Positions 1 to 12,031 of a stretch of DNA of 64,000 nucleotides are shown piece by piece. A model generated the notes under the pieces. That model was not told the origin of the DNA. It made no database searches and saw nothing but the letters and a program-made list of their open reading frames with translations. Both the position numbers and the translations under genes were made by a program. The DNA is from Guyparkeria halophila (GTDB lineage: Bacteria > Pseudomonadota > Gammaproteobacteria > Halothiobacillales > Halothiobacillaceae). The DNA is taken from assembly GCF_034479635.1 (NCBI RefSeq), contig NZ_CP140153.1, positions 999,501 through 1,063,500 on the forward strand. The letters are read 5' to 3'. Numbering within the stretch: position 1 is the stretch's first letter; the number at the start of each line of letters is the position of its first letter.

Positions 1-2
1 AG

Positions 3-662
3 GGCATGAAGGGGGTGCACCGTGGCCACCTGCGGGTCAGCGTCGCGAGTACGGCCAACTACTTCGTCGCGCGCTTGCTGGCCGACTTTTCCAAGCGCTA
101 CCCGGGGGTCTCGATCAGCCTGGACGTGACCAACCGGCAGAGCCTGCTTCGGCAACTGGCACACAACGAGACCGACATCGTGATCATGGGCGAGCCACCC
201 ATCGATGCCGATCTGCATTCCGAGGCGTTTCTGGAAAACCCGCTGGTAGCGATCGCCGCCGCGGATCATCCCCTGGCGGGACGAAAGTCGATTGCACTCG
301 AGGAGCTGGCGCAACACCGCTTCGTGCAGCGCGAATCTGCCTCGGGGACGCGGGCGGCGATCGAGCGGTTCTTCGAGGAACACGGCCTGGCGGTCAAGCC
401 GGGGCTGGAAATGCGCTCGAACGAGGCGATCAAACAGGCGATCGAGGCCGGCCTGGGGGTGGGGATCGTCTCGCAACACACCCTGGAGCTGGAACTGGAG
501 ACCGGCCGGCTGGTGATCCTGGACGTCGACGGCCTGCCGATCATCCGGCACTGGTACATGGTCCAGCGCCGGGGCAAGCGAGACACCCCCGTGATGCGCA
601 GCTTCCACGATCACGTGCTCGAGCAGGCCGAGCGGCAGGTGCGTCTTCCAAAGACGAAGTGA
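3..662 (+). CDS. LysR-type transcriptional regulator, C-terminal part (CbbR-like), cut by window edge
   Basis: The frame is open to the left edge, so the N-terminal winged helix-turn-helix lies outside the window and only the effector-binding domain is visible. The sequence GHLRVSVASTANYF followed by a periplasmic-binding-like fold and the block DIVIMGEPP resemble CbbR, the LysR activator of Calvin-cycle operons. The late segment EAIKQAIEAGLGVGIVS is the conserved second-lobe helix of LysR effector domains. CbbR proteins usually sense NADPH or phosphorylated intermediates and sit next to RuBisCO genes, but the neighbouring genes to the left cannot be seen. Family assignment as LysR is secure. 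The CbbR subtype is likely but rests on recalled similarity only. Confidence 0.85.
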   Translation, partial: GMKGVHRGHLRVSVASTANYFVARLLADFSKRYPGVSISLDVTNRQSLLRQLAHNETDIVIMGEPPIDADLHSEAFLENPLVAIAAADHPLAGRKSIALEELAQHRFVQRESASGTRAAIERFFEEHGLAVKPGLEMRSNEAIKQAIEAGLGVGIVSQHTLELELETGRLVILDVDGLPIIRHWYMVQRRGKRDTPVMRSFHDHVLEQAERQVRLPKTK

Positions 663-664
663 TC

Positions 665-1123
665 TCAGCGTTGCTGGCGCTCTTCCTCGCGCACCAAAGG
701 TGCCCAAAACTCGCGCAGCGCGCCGATCGGCACCGGCTCGCGTGCATTAAGAAACGGCTCGGCGGTGGTGGCCAGCACGGGGTGGCGCTCGGTCATCTGC
801 TGCATCCAGTGGATGTCGCGGTAGGAGAGGTAGTCGCGGCTGAAATGCGCCGGCAGGGCAACCCACTTGGCGATGGTTGCTGCCGGCGCGAGTGCCAGCC
901 AGACGGCCATGGCGATCAGTGGCACGCCCACCCAGGGGTGCCCGTATTGCGCCGTGTCCGCCAGCAGGGACCATTGCAGCATGAAGAATGCGCCGGTCAG
1001 GGCGATCACGCTGGCATAGATCCAGCGATGGTTGAGAGCAATGTCGTAGACGTCGACCAGGCGGGCAATCAGCTCCGGCTGGTAGTCGAATTCGTCGCGC
1101 AGATCGAGTGACGGCTGGGTCAT
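665..1123 (-). CDS. Hypothetical membrane protein (152 aa)
   Basis: I do not recognise the family. The protein starts MTQPSLDLRDEFDYQPE and has two clear hydrophobic stretches, about residues 33-52 (WIYASVIALTGAFFMLQW) and 61-85, which suggests two membrane helices with a charged C-terminal tail rich in Arg and Glu. An upstream in-frame GTG would add 15 residues, but the ATG at 1123 has a good GGAG ribosome-binding site seven bases before it, so I prefer it. The gene converges on the LysR gene, with only two bases between the stop codons. It lies downstream of folA on the same strand, with about 115 bases between them, and may be co-transcribed with it. Confidence 0.65.
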   Translation of the reverse strand: MTQPSLDLRDEFDYQPELIARLVDVYDIALNHRWIYASVIALTGAFFMLQWSLLADTAQYGHPWVGVPLIAMAVWLALAPAATIAKWVALPAHFSRDYLSYRDIHWMQQMTERHPVLATTAEPFLNAREPVPIGALREFWAPLVREEERQQR

Positions 1124-1238
1124 CACGGACTCCGGGTTGCATGTTCCGGCGGGGTGGGCATTCGCCACCCCGCAGAATTCGGGAATCCCTTCACCGGATG
1201 ATAGTTGATGTTGTGGGTCGGGTCAGACTGCCCGAGGT

Positions 1239-1742
1239 TCAGCTCGGGACGCGGTCGAACACCAGGTACTGGTAGGCGTAGGGGTTCTTCTCGTCCGGCT
1301 CGTGGCGCGTGGCCTCGGTCAGTTCCCACTCGTCGGGGACGTACACCGGGAAATGGGCATCACCGGCGACCTCCACTTCCACCAGCGTCAGGTACATGCG
1401 GTCGGCACGAGGCAGGTACTGGTAATAGATGTTCGCCCCGCCCATCACCATCGCCTCCTCGCTCTCGTCGAGGTGCGCCTCGGCCTCGGCCAGGGCGGCA
1501 TTGAGCGAATGCACCACGATCACGCCCTCGGCGGTAAAGCCTTCGTCGCGGGTGACCACGATGTTGGTCCGTCCGGGAAGCGGCTTGCCGATCGACTCAA
1601 AGGTCTTGCGGCCCATGATCAGGGGCTTGCCCATGGTCAGCTGCTTGAAATGCTTGAGATCGGCCGGCAGCCGCCAGGGGAGCTGGTTGTTGCGACCGAT
1701 GACCTGGTTGCGGGCCATCGCGGCGATGAGACTGACGCGCAT
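1239..1742 (-). CDS. folA: Dihydrofolate reductase
   Basis: This enzyme reduces dihydrofolate to tetrahydrofolate with NADPH in the cytoplasm, recycling the dihydrofolate made by thymidylate synthase. The 167-residue length is normal. Family landmarks are visible: the substrate loop IGRNNQLPW at residues 15-23, the catalytic acid at D28 in LPADLKHFK, the NADPH-binding GRKTFESIG around residue 44, and the second glycine-rich segment MVMGGANIY near residue 97. The ATG has AGGAA upstream. It follows thyA and lgt on the same strand, a common grouping in gammaproteobacteria. Confidence 0.97.
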   Translation of the reverse strand: MRVSLIAAMARNQVIGRNNQLPWRLPADLKHFKQLTMGKPLIMGRKTFESIGKPLPGRTNIVVTRDEGFTAEGVIVVHSLNAALAEAEAHLDESEEAMVMGGANIYYQYLPRADRMYLTLVEVEVAGDAHFPVYVPDEWELTEATRHEPDEKNPYAYQYLVFDRVPS

Positions 1743-1852
1743 GGGGATTCCTGCCTAGCGGCATGATGATTGGCAATGGGTTAACCGATCAGTCTAGCCC
1801 AACCGTTTGGATCGGTCACCTGATTTTGCCTGCCTCGGCCAGCGCATTCGAG

Positions 1853-2647
1853 CTAGACCGCTACCTTGGCCTTGATGTGCGGGTGGGGATCGTAGTCGAC
1901 CAGCTCGAAGTCCTCGAAGACGAAGTCGTCGATCGTGCGCCGTTCCGGGTTGATGCGCATCGTCGGCAGCGGGCGTGGCTCGCGACCGAGTTGCTCGCGC
2001 GCCTGCTCAAGATGATTGTGATAAAGATGCGCGTCGCCGAGCGTGTGGACGAACTCGCCCGGCTCGAGATCGCAGACCTGCGCGATCATCATGGTCAGCA
2101 GGGCGTAGCTGGCGATATTGAACGGCACGCCCAGGAAGATATCGGCGCTGCGCTGGTAGAGCTGGCAGGAAAGCTTGCCGTTGGCGACGTAGAACTGGAA
2201 CAGCAGGTGGCAGGGCGGCAGGGCCATTTCGGGCACGTCGGCCGGGTTCCAGGCGGTGACGATCAAGCGTCGCGATTCGGGGTTGGCCTTGATCTGCTCG
2301 ATCACGCCGCCGAGCTGGTCGATGGTGCCGCCGTCGCGGTCGGGCCAGGAGCGCCACTGCGCGCCGTAGACCGGGCCGAGGTCACCGTTCTCGTCGGCCC
2401 ACTCGTTCCAGATGCGCACCCCGTTGTCCTGCAGGTAGCGCACATTGGTGTCGCCACTGACGAACCACAGCAGTTCGTGGATGATCGAGCGCAGGTGCAG
2501 CTTCTTGGTGGTCAGGGCCGGGAAGCCCTCGCCGAGGTCGAAGCGCATCTGGTAGCCGAAGACGCTGCGCGTGCCGGTGCCGGTGCGGTCGTCACGGTCG
2601 ACGCCGTGATCGAGGACGTGCTGCATCAGGTCGAGATAGGCCTTCAT
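1853..2647 (-). CDS. thyA: Thymidylate synthase
   Basis: This enzyme methylates dUMP to dTMP using methylenetetrahydrofolate, producing dihydrofolate that the neighbouring folA product reduces. At 264 residues it has exactly the length of the Escherichia coli enzyme. The catalytic cysteine is at position 146 in [12 protein letters not shown], and the phosphate-binding arginine region (DRTGTGT, residues 20-26) and the C-terminal folate-closing residues are intact. The start codon overlaps the lgt stop by four bases, so translational coupling of lgt and thyA is likely. Confidence 0.98.
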   Translation of the reverse strand: MKAYLDLMQHVLDHGVDRDDRTGTGTRSVFGYQMRFDLGEGFPALTTKKLHLRSIIHELLWFVSGDTNVRYLQDNGVRIWNEWADENGDLGPVYGAQWRSWPDRDGGTIDQLGGVIEQIKANPESRRLIVTAWNPADVPEMALPPCHLLFQFYVANGKLSCQLYQRSADIFLGVPFNIASYALLTMMIAQVCDLEPGEFVHTLGDAHLYHNHLEQAREQLGREPRPLPTMRINPERRTIDDFVFEDFELVDYDPHPHIKAKVAV

Positions 2648-3465
2648 TCGGACGTGCTTCCAGCTTGGAGGTTAGCGGGGCGGTCCATGATAGCGCGCCG
2701 ATAGGCCCAGATCAGCAGGGCGATACCGGCCAGGATCATGGGGGCGGACAGGACGTGACCCATGGTCACCCAGCCACCGGCGAGATAGCCGATGTGGGCA
2801 TCCGGCTCGCGCACGAACTCCACTGCGAAGCGGAACGTGCCGTAACCGGCGAGGAACAGCCCGGAGACGGCCATGCGCGGGCGGGGTTTCATCGAGAACA
2901 CCCACAGCAGGATGAACAGCACCAGCCCTTCCAGGGCCGCCTCATAGAGCATGGAGGGATGGCGCGGCTCGGGGCCGCCACCGGGGAATACCATGCCCCA
3001 GGGCAGGGTGGTGGGGCTGCCCCAGAGCTCGGCGTTGATGAAATTGCCGATCCGGCCAAAGAACAGGCCAATGGGCACCAGCGGGGCGATGAAATCGGTG
3101 ACCGTGAAGAACGCCAGTCCTTGCCGCCGGGCGTACAGGGCCATGGCCACCAGCACGCCCAGCAGCCCGCCATGGAAGCTCATGCCGCCGTCCCAGATCG
3201 CGAACAGGCTCAGTGGCGAGTCGATCAGCATGCCCGGCTGGTAGAACAGCATGTAGCCGACCCGCCCGCCGAGAATCACGCCCAGCGCTGAGTAGAAGAG
3301 CAGGTCGTCGACCTGCACGGCGTTGATGGGCCAGTCGGGGCGGCGGGCGCGCAGGCGGGCCAGGGCCCAGGCACCGGCAAAGCCGAACAGGTACATCAGC
3401 CCGTACCAGTGAATGGCCAGCGGGCCGATCTGCAGGGCAATGGGGTCGATGGCGGGGTAGTCCAT
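2644..3465 (-). CDS. lgt: Prolipoprotein diacylglyceryl transferase
   Basis: This inner-membrane enzyme transfers a diacylglyceryl group from phosphatidylglycerol to the lipobox cysteine of prolipoproteins, the first step of lipoprotein maturation. The 273-residue protein has about seven hydrophobic segments. The Lgt signature [13 protein letters not shown] lies in the middle, and the early motif [12 protein letters not shown] is typical of the family. The gene overlaps thyA by four bases. The genome encodes lipoproteins to act on, for example the one at 63216-63536. Confidence 0.97.
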   Translation of the reverse strand: MDYPAIDPIALQIGPLAIHWYGLMYLFGFAGAWALARLRARRPDWPINAVQVDDLLFYSALGVILGGRVGYMLFYQPGMLIDSPLSLFAIWDGGMSFHGGLLGVLVAMALYARRQGLAFFTVTDFIAPLVPIGLFFGRIGNFINAELWGSPTTLPWGMVFPGGGPEPRHPSMLYEAALEGLVLFILLWVFSMKPRPRMAVSGLFLAGYGTFRFAVEFVREPDAHIGYLAGGWVTMGHVLSAPMILAGIALLIWAYRRAIMDRPANLQAGSTSE

Positions 3466-3551
3466 TTAGGGAGCCGGTGGCCTGTTTGTGAAACAGCACG
3501 GAGTCTACCAGTATCCAGGGGCAACCGAATCAAGAGCCAGGGGCGCCAACC

Positions 3552-5603
<2,052 letters not shown>

Positions 5604-5630
5604 GGAACCTCTGCTTGCAGAGGTTCCCTA
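5604..5630. repeat. Collapsed copy of the dispersed palindromic element
   Basis: GGAACCTCTGC at 5604-5614 and its exact inverse GCAGAGGTTCC at 5617-5627 are separated by two bases. These eleven bases are the terminal repeat sequence of the 267-269-bp elements described at 61613 and 57356. This looks like a deletion product in which the two ends were joined. Placed right after the stop codon of the DUF255 gene, the hairpin might also act in termination, although no T-run follows. Confidence 0.75.
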
Positions 5631-5729
5631 CTTGTCATCCGGTCATCGGATCGACATCGACGTGTCACGACCCTGCCAACTCGTCTCGCCACCCTGCGAG
5701 CAGGTATCAACCGCCAGGGGAGACGATCC

Positions 5730-6527
5730 ATGCAGCGAGACGAGCCAAGCCGGCGGGGCCGGCTGAACGAATCGGGTGGACTGAGTGTGGCCTTTGCCAC
5801 CACCAGCACCGAGCGAGAGGCCTGCTACCGACTGCGTTACCGGGTGTTCGTCGAAGAGATGGGCGCGCAGGTTCCGCCGGGACACGGCGGGCTCGAGCGA
5901 GATGGTTTCGACCCGCACTGTCATCACTTGATGGTGCGGGACAGCCGAGGGGCACTGGTTGCGTGCACGCGCGTGCTGACCGACACCCAGGCCTGCCTGA
6001 CCGGCGGGTTCTATTCCGAGCAGGAATTCGATCTTGCCGGGGTTCGCCGACTGCCCGGTCGGGTGATGGAGATCGGTCGGACCTGCGTGCATCCCGACTG
6101 GCGCCGCGGCGGCACGATCGCCGCCCTTTGGGCGGGCCTCGCCCGGTTCATGGCGGACAACCGCTTCGGCTACCTGATCGGCTGCGCCTCGATCCCGATG
6201 GACGATGGCGGTGCCACGGCCCGGGCAATTGCCGACAGGCTGCTCGCTTGCCACCTGGCCCCCGTCGAACGGCGGGTGCGGCCCCGTCGTCCGTTGCCGG
6301 CTGTGGATGGGGCGATCAGCGTCTCATCGACGCGCCTGCCCCCATTGTTGAAGGCCTACATGCGCTTGGGGGCGACGATCGGAGGTGAGCCGTGCTGGGA
6401 CCCGGCGTTCGGCTGTGCCGACCTGTTCATCCTGCTGGAGAGTGCGGACCTGCAGGCCCGCTACCTGCGCCACTTCGTCGAACGCCGCCGGGAGGCCGAG
6501 CCGCGCCGGGCCCATATCGCGGCCTGA
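5730..6527 (+). CDS. OlsB-like N-acyltransferase (GNAT family), ornithine-lipid type
   Basis: The 265-residue protein has the acyl-acyl-carrier-protein-dependent GNAT fold seen in OlsB, which N-acylates ornithine as the first step of ornithine-lipid synthesis, and in related autoinducer synthase-like enzymes. Supporting segments are CYRLRYRVFVEEMGAQ near residue 32, GRVMEIGRTCVHPDWRRGG near residue 109, and IGCASIPMDDGG near residue 151, all in the expected order. The ATG has an AGGGGAGA ribosome-binding site. No olsA is adjacent, so the lipid product is inferred from family only. A related haemolysin-like acyltransferase role cannot be excluded. Confidence 0.8.
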   Translation: MQRDEPSRRGRLNESGGLSVAFATTSTEREACYRLRYRVFVEEMGAQVPPGHGGLERDGFDPHCHHLMVRDSRGALVACTRVLTDTQACLTGGFYSEQEFDLAGVRRLPGRVMEIGRTCVHPDWRRGGTIAALWAGLARFMADNRFGYLIGCASIPMDDGGATARAIADRLLACHLAPVERRVRPRRPLPAVDGAISVSSTRLPPLLKAYMRLGATIGGEPCWDPAFGCADLFILLESADLQARYLRHFVERRREAEPRRAHIAA

Positions 6528-6530
6528 GGG

Positions 6531-6545
6531 GCAGAGGTTCCCTAG
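6531..6545. repeat. Terminal fragment of the dispersed palindromic element
   Basis: GCAGAGGTTCCCTAG matches the right end of the element at 61613-61881 base for base. No partner end is seen nearby. On the minus strand the CTA within it supplies the TAG stop codon of the merR-type gene, so the insertion appears to set the C-terminus of that protein. Confidence 0.6.
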
Positions 6546-7096
6546 TCGTCGTCGGGACGGGTCTCGGCGCAGTAGGGGGCGAGCTCGTCGGCCAGGGCCT
6601 CGAGGCCGAGTCGGATCTCGCGCAGGTCGAGCTGCCGGCCGCTGGGAAGGGGGGCTTCGGGGGGCGTTGTGACGGGCGTGGTTTCGTTGTCTGGCCTGGC
6701 TTCCCCTTGCCTGGTTTCCCCCTGGGGGTCGAGTGCCAGCAGGTTGCCGCCGCTCTGGCTGATGCGCTCGCGCATCTCGCGCACTGCCTCGAGCGCGCTG
6801 GAGGACTCGCGCGAGGAGGCCTTGGGCAGGGCGGCGAGTTGCTGGCGGGCGCCGGCGATGGTGAAGCCCTGATCGTAGAGCAGGGTGCGGATCAGGCGGA
6901 TCAGCTCGATGTCGTGGCGTTGGTAGTAGCGGCGGTTGCCGCGGCGCTTGATCGGCTTGAGCGGTTCGAATTCCTGCTCCCAGTAACGCAGCACGTGCGA
7001 CTTGACGTCACACAGCTGGCCGACTTCCCCGATGGTGAAATACCGCTTGCTGGGGATCGGCGGGAAGGTGAATTCAGTCTTGCTCTGGGCCGTCAT
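6542..7096 (-). CDS. MerR-family transcriptional regulator
   Basis: A 184-residue cytoplasmic DNA-binding protein. The N-terminal MerR winged helix is clear: [27 protein letters not shown] at about residues 19-45 followed by [30 protein letters not shown]. The C-terminal part is Pro- and Thr-rich with no metal-binding cysteines, so it is not a mercury or copper sensor. A MerR gene directly after pheT-ihfA is a conserved arrangement in gammaproteobacteria, though its target is generally unknown. The start overlaps the end of ihfA by 23 bases. The stop codon falls in a fragment of the dispersed repeat. Confidence 0.92.
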   Translation of the reverse strand: MTAQSKTEFTFPPIPSKRYFTIGEVGQLCDVKSHVLRYWEQEFEPLKPIKRRGNRRYYQRHDIELIRLIRTLLYDQGFTIAGARQQLAALPKASSRESSSALEAVREMRERISQSGGNLLALDPQGETRQGEARPDNETTPVTTPPEAPLPSGRQLDLREIRLGLEALADELAPYCAETRPDDD

Positions 7097-7376
7097 AGGC
7101 TTCCACCAGCGACTTGAGTTTCTGGCCGGCGCGGAAGGTCACCACCCGGCGGGCGGTGACGGGAATCATCTCCCCGGTGCGCGGGTTGCGCCCGGGGCGT
7201 TCGTTCTTGTCCCGCAACTGGAAATTGCCGAAACCGGAGAGCTTGATGTCCTCGCCCGATTCCAGCACCTGCCGCATCTCCTCGAAGAAGAGATCGACGA
7301 AGTCCTTCGCCTCGCGCTTGTTGAGGCCAAGTTCGTTGTGCAGCGTTTCTACCAGATCCGCTTTCGTAAGAGCCAT
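7074..7376 (-). CDS. ihfA: Integration host factor subunit alpha
   Basis: IHF-alpha pairs with IHF-beta to bend DNA at specific sites in recombination, replication and sigma-54 transcription. The 100-residue protein begins [34 protein letters not shown] and has the beta-arm tip GRNPRTGE with the intercalating proline, plus the alpha-specific FGNFQLRDK. It lies 23 bases after pheT and overlaps the merR-type gene, reproducing the common pheS-pheT-ihfA order. Confidence 0.97.
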   Translation of the reverse strand: MALTKADLVETLHNELGLNKREAKDFVDLFFEEMRQVLESGEDIKLSGFGNFQLRDKNERPGRNPRTGEMIPVTARRVVTFRAGQKLKSLVEAYDGPEQD

Positions 7377-7399
7377 GTAAATCGGTTCCCGGGTTCAAG

Positions 7400-9775
7400 T
7401 CAACCGCGCAGCTCGACATCGTGCTGGCGGAGGTTCTCGAGTATGTGATTGATTGTATCGGTAATTTCGTCGTCGGTGAGGGTGCGCTCGTCATTCTGGA
7501 ACACCAGCTTCACCGCCAGCGACTGGTGGCCCTCGGCCACCCCCTCGCCCACGTAGCGGTCGAAGGGCTCGACATCGCGCAGGAAGTCGCCCCCGGCGGC
7601 ATGGATGGTGGCCGCCAGTTCACTGAAGCCCAGCGTGGTCGGGGTGACCAGTGCCAGATCGCGGCGGATGCGCGGGAACTTCGATAGCGGCGCACTCTGT
7701 GGCAACGGCCGGGCGTCGATACCGGCGAGCGACAGGCGTGCCGCGAACACCGGCCCCTTAAGGTCGAAGGTCTTGAGTGTCTCCGGGTGCAGGGCGCCGA
7801 TTTCGCCCACCGCCTCGCCGTCGATCAGCACCTCGGCGGACTGGCCGGGGTGCAGCGCCGGGTGCTCGCAGCCACGGAAGGCGAGCGCCTCGCCCAGGCC
7901 GAGTCCCTCGAGCAGATCCTCGAGATCGCCCTTGAGGTCGTAGAAGTCGACCGGACGGGTGGCCTGGCCCCATTGTTCGGGTGCGGCATGCCCGGCGGCA
8001 ACGACGGCCAGCTCGCCGCTTTCGCGCGCGGCCCCCGCGGTCGAGCCGGCGAAGCGGTGGCCGGTCTCGAACAGGCGGATGGCCGGCTGCTGGCGCTTCT
8101 GGTTGTGGGCGACCGCCTCGAGCAGGCCCGGCCAGAGGCTCTGGCGCATCACCGCCATCTGCGAGGCGATCGGGTTGGCCAGCTCGATCGGGCTGCTGTC
8201 TGGGGTGATCACGGCATCGAGCTCGCGGTCGACGAAGCTGTAGGTGATCGCCTCGAAGTAGCCGCGGTCGGCCAGCAGATCGCCAATGCGCGTGGTGGTG
8301 TTGTCGGTGGCCGCCGGCAGGCCGATTTCCGGAGTCATGCGCGTGATCGGGGCACGGAAGTTGTCGTAACCGATCAGTCGCGCCAGCTCCTCGAGGAGAT
8401 CCTCGGGGATGGCCAGATCGAAGCGGCGGGTCGGCGGCACCACGGTGAGCACGTCGGCCTCACGCGTGACCGCGCAGCCCAGCCGGGTGAGCAGATCGGC
8501 GGCGCGCTCGGTGGCCACCGGCAGGCCCAGGCGGCGCTCGGCCCAGTCCATGTCCAGCCGGATCGCCGCCGGGGCGGGCAGATCGCGCCCGCCGGCTGCC
8601 TCGACCACCGGGCCGGCCTTACCGCCGAGCAGCTCGGTGATCAACTGGGCGGCCCGATCGATCGCCTGGCGGGGTAGGCTCGGGTCGACGCCGCGCTCGA
8701 AGCGGAAAGCGGCATCGGTGGTCAGGCCGAAACGGCGTGCCCGGCCGGCGACCGCCTCGGGGGTGAAGTGGGCGGATTCCAGCACGATGCGCCGTGTCTC
8801 GCCGGAGACGCCGGATGGCTGGCTGCCGATAATGCCGGCCAGCGCGATCGGGTTGGTGGCATCGGCCACCACCAGGCAGTCGTCCTCGAGGGTCAACTCC
8901 TGCTCGTTGAGACCCACCATGGTCTCGCCGGCCTTGGCCCAGCGCACGCGGATGTCGCCGTCGAGCCGGTCGCCGTCGAAGGCGTGCATCGGCTGGCCGG
9001 TCTCGAGCATCACGTAGTTCAAGAGATCGACGATCGGCTCGACGGTCGAGACCCCGGCGCGGCGCAGGCGCTCGGCGATCAGCATGTCGGTGTCGCCGCG
9101 GGCCGGGATGTCCTCGATGACTTGCGTGAGGTAGACCGGGCAGGCATCCGCTGCCTCGATGGTCGCGTCACGGCGGGCATCAAGGCTGGCCTCGGGGGCG
9201 CGGGTCTCCGGCGCCTCGAGTTTGGCCTCGAACAGCGCGCTGCATTCCTGGGCCAGGCCGGCGATCGAGAGCACATCGCCGCGGTTGGGGGTGATGCCCA
9301 GCTCGATTACGGCGTCATCCAGGTCCAGCCACTCGCGCAGGTCCTTGCCCACCGGTGCATCGTCCGGTAGCTCCAGCAACCCGTCGCGGACGCTGGCCAA
9401 GCCAATCTCGTCGCCGCCGCAGAGCATGCCGTGCGACGGCTCGCCGCGCAGTTTGGCCTTTTTGATCTTCATGCCGTTCGGCAGGGTGGCGCCGCCCCGG
9501 GCCAGCGGGGCCTTGAGACCTTCGCGGACGTTGGGCGCGCCGCAGACGACCTGCCAGGTGGTCTCGCCGTCGAAGACCTCGGTGACGCGCAGCTTGTCGG
9601 CGTCCGGGTGCGGGCGGACGGTCTTGACCTCGCCGACGACGACATTGTCGAAGGCCGGGGCGGCGGGCTCGATGGCATCGACCTCGAGGCCGGCCATGGT
9701 CAGGCGGTGGGCCAGCTCCTCGGTGTCGACCTGCGGGTCAATCCAGGTTCTCAGCCAGTTCTCGGAAAAAAGCAT
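7400..9775 (-). CDS. pheT: Phenylalanyl-tRNA synthetase beta subunit
   Basis: The beta subunit of the heterotetrameric class II synthetase that charges tRNA-Phe. At 791 residues it has the usual bacterial length. Domains visible in order are the tRNA-binding OB-fold at about residues 40-150 (VVVGEVKTVRPHPDADKLRV), the B3/B4 editing domain at 200-400, the B5 domain, the catalytic-like core with GYFEAITYSFVD, and the C-terminal anticodon-binding ferredoxin fold ending in TLTDDEITDTINHILENLRQ. It follows pheS after a 104-base gap and precedes ihfA. Confidence 0.98.
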   Translation of the reverse strand: MLFSENWLRTWIDPQVDTEELAHRLTMAGLEVDAIEPAAPAFDNVVVGEVKTVRPHPDADKLRVTEVFDGETTWQVVCGAPNVREGLKAPLARGGATLPNGMKIKKAKLRGEPSHGMLCGGDEIGLASVRDGLLELPDDAPVGKDLREWLDLDDAVIELGITPNRGDVLSIAGLAQECSALFEAKLEAPETRAPEASLDARRDATIEAADACPVYLTQVIEDIPARGDTDMLIAERLRRAGVSTVEPIVDLLNYVMLETGQPMHAFDGDRLDGDIRVRWAKAGETMVGLNEQELTLEDDCLVVADATNPIALAGIIGSQPSGVSGETRRIVLESAHFTPEAVAGRARRFGLTTDAAFRFERGVDPSLPRQAIDRAAQLITELLGGKAGPVVEAAGGRDLPAPAAIRLDMDWAERRLGLPVATERAADLLTRLGCAVTREADVLTVVPPTRRFDLAIPEDLLEELARLIGYDNFRAPITRMTPEIGLPAATDNTTTRIGDLLADRGYFEAITYSFVDRELDAVITPDSSPIELANPIASQMAVMRQSLWPGLLEAVAHNQKRQQPAIRLFETGHRFAGSTAGAARESGELAVVAAGHAAPEQWGQATRPVDFYDLKGDLEDLLEGLGLGEALAFRGCEHPALHPGQSAEVLIDGEAVGEIGALHPETLKTFDLKGPVFAARLSLAGIDARPLPQSAPLSKFPRIRRDLALVTPTTLGFSELAATIHAAGGDFLRDVEPFDRYVGEGVAEGHQSLAVKLVFQNDERTLTDDEITDTINHILENLRQHDVELRG

Positions 9776-9879
9776 CGGGTGTCAGGTCCTCGGGCCTTGG
9801 TCCGGTCGGCCGCCGCTATGGTGCGGCCGGGCATAAATCGGTTGGTCGGTCGGCCATGCCGGCTCGACGGGAATGGGGT

Positions 9880-10905
<1,026 letters not shown>

Positions 10906-10933
10906 TTAAACGCTCCTTCCAGTTGCTTAGCCA

Positions 10934-10974
10934 CCCTTCGCCGGATGCCGTGGGAACCGGCATCCGGCGAAGGG
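10934..10974 (-). promoter_or_regulatory. Long perfect hairpin in the pheS leader
   Basis: Bases 10934-10949 and 10959-10974 form a perfect 16-bp inverted repeat with a 9-base loop (GGATGCC/GGCATCC core). It ends 24 bases before the pheS ribosome-binding region and has no run of T on either side, so it is not a typical intrinsic terminator. pheST operons in enteric bacteria are controlled by leader attenuation, which makes a regulatory role plausible, but no Phe-rich leader peptide was seen. Confidence 0.6.
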
Positions 10975-10978
10975 CGTT

Positions 10979-11010
10979 ATTGTGGCGTAAAGCCCAATAA
11001 AATCAATGCC
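10979..11010 (-). promoter_or_regulatory. Possible pheS promoter
   Basis: On the minus strand TTGATT is followed after 16 bases by CACAAT, just downstream of the rplT terminator and upstream of the pheS leader hairpin. The match to sigma-70 boxes is modest, and the call rests mainly on position: transcription must restart here if the rplT terminator works. Confidence 0.3.
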
Positions 11011-11017
11011 TTCAACG

Positions 11018-11042
11018 AAAAAAGGCGCCGTGAGGCGCCTTT
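11018..11042 (-). terminator. Intrinsic terminator after rplT
   Basis: The minus strand reads AAAGGCGCC, a four-base loop, then GGCGCC and a run of six T. The stem is nine base pairs including the A/T pairs. It lies about 55 bases after the rplT stop codon and separates the ribosomal-protein genes from pheST. Confidence 0.85.
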
Positions 11043-11095
11043 CGGGAATCCGGGCGGACGACCGGCGGTCGTCCGTGATCCGTGATCGGTCCGGA

Positions 11096-11455
11096 TCAGC
11101 CTGCCAGGGCAGCCTTCGCCTTTTCAGCGAGGGCGGCAAAGCCCGGCTTGTCGTGCACCGCGATGTCGGCGAGGACCTTGCGGTCGACCTCGACGTTGGC
11201 CTTGTTCAGGCCATCCATCATGCGGCTGTAGGACAGGCCGTTGTTGCGTGCCTCGGCGTTGATGCGGGTGATCCACAGGCCGCGGAACACGCGCTTCTTC
11301 GCGCGACGGTCACGATAGGCGTACTGACCGGCCTTGATGACCGCCTGCTTCGCAGAGCGGTAGGTGCGCGAACGGGCACCGTAGTAACCCTTCGCTTTGT
11401 TCAGGACTTTCTTGTGCTTGGCATGGGCGGTAACGCCACGCTTGACTCGTGCCAT
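11096..11455 (-). CDS. rplT: 50S ribosomal protein L20
   Basis: The 119-residue basic protein begins [23 protein letters not shown] and contains [21 protein letters not shown], both diagnostic of L20, an early assembly protein of the large subunit. In enteric bacteria L20 represses its own operon by binding the rpmI leader. It follows rpmI by 11 bases in the usual order. Confidence 0.99.
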   Translation of the reverse strand: MARVKRGVTAHAKHKKVLNKAKGYYGARSRTYRSAKQAVIKAGQYAYRDRRAKKRVFRGLWITRINAEARNNGLSYSRMMDGLNKANVEVDRKVLADIAVHDKPGFAALAEKAKAALAG

Positions 11456-11466
11456 GGTCTATCTCC

Positions 11467-11667
11467 TCACTTCTTGCCGTAGGGCATCATGCGCTCGACG
11501 AGCTGGACATCGGCCTCGTGAACGTAGGCCGGCGAACCGAGCTGACGCTTCCGCTTCGACGATTTCTTCGTGAGGATGTGACGCAGGTGCGACTGACGAC
11601 GCTTGACGCCGCCCGCGGTAATCTTGAACCGCTTGGCGGCCCCGCGATTAGTCTTGATCTTGGGCAT
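11467..11667 (-). CDS. rpmI: 50S ribosomal protein L35
   Basis: The 66-residue protein [20 protein letters not shown] is L35. I start at the ATG at 11667, the family-consistent start, rather than six bases upstream; GGAG lies ahead of it. Unusually, infC is not next upstream: a plus-strand deacetylase-family gene lies between, and infC ends in its own terminator. rpmI-rplT therefore need a promoter in the 11674-12031 interval, which I cannot pinpoint. Confidence 0.98.
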   Translation of the reverse strand: MPKIKTNRGAAKRFKITAGGVKRRQSHLRHILTKKSSKRKRQLGSPAYVHEADVQLVERMMPYGKK

Positions 11668-11673
11668 GATCAA

Positions 11674-12031
11674 CTCCAGTTCAGGTTTGTTTTTGGATAT
11701 CCGGCCACGTCGGAGTGTTTAACGTGCGCGGACGATTTCACCGTTGCCTGCCCTCGAGGGTTCCCGGGGCGGCGAAACGGCGCATGAGAATACCGGAGAG
11801 CTGCCGTGATCGCAATCCTTCCATCAAAACCACCCGGTTTGCCGTGGCCCCGTCAGAGCGGGCGGGCGATGCCGCGACGGCGCACCGGTCACCCCGGTGG
11901 GCGTTAAACCGAGGGCAAAGGGCTATGCTTGACTGCCAACTTGGTTGGGGTTGTGCAGCACCTTGGGGTGTTCCGGCTTGGTGCCGAGCGACCGGGGTGG
12001 CACAAAGCCATCTTCTTGCGGAGTGGTTGCG
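11674..12031. other. Intergenic region between rpmI and the divergent deacetylase-family gene
   Basis: This 358-base divergent interval must carry the start of rpmI-rplT transcription (minus strand) and of the deacetylase gene (plus strand). On the plus strand TTGACT near 11929 is followed 17 bases later by the weak box TGTGCA. No strong promoter is evident for rpmI. I see no further gene here. Confidence 0.5.
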
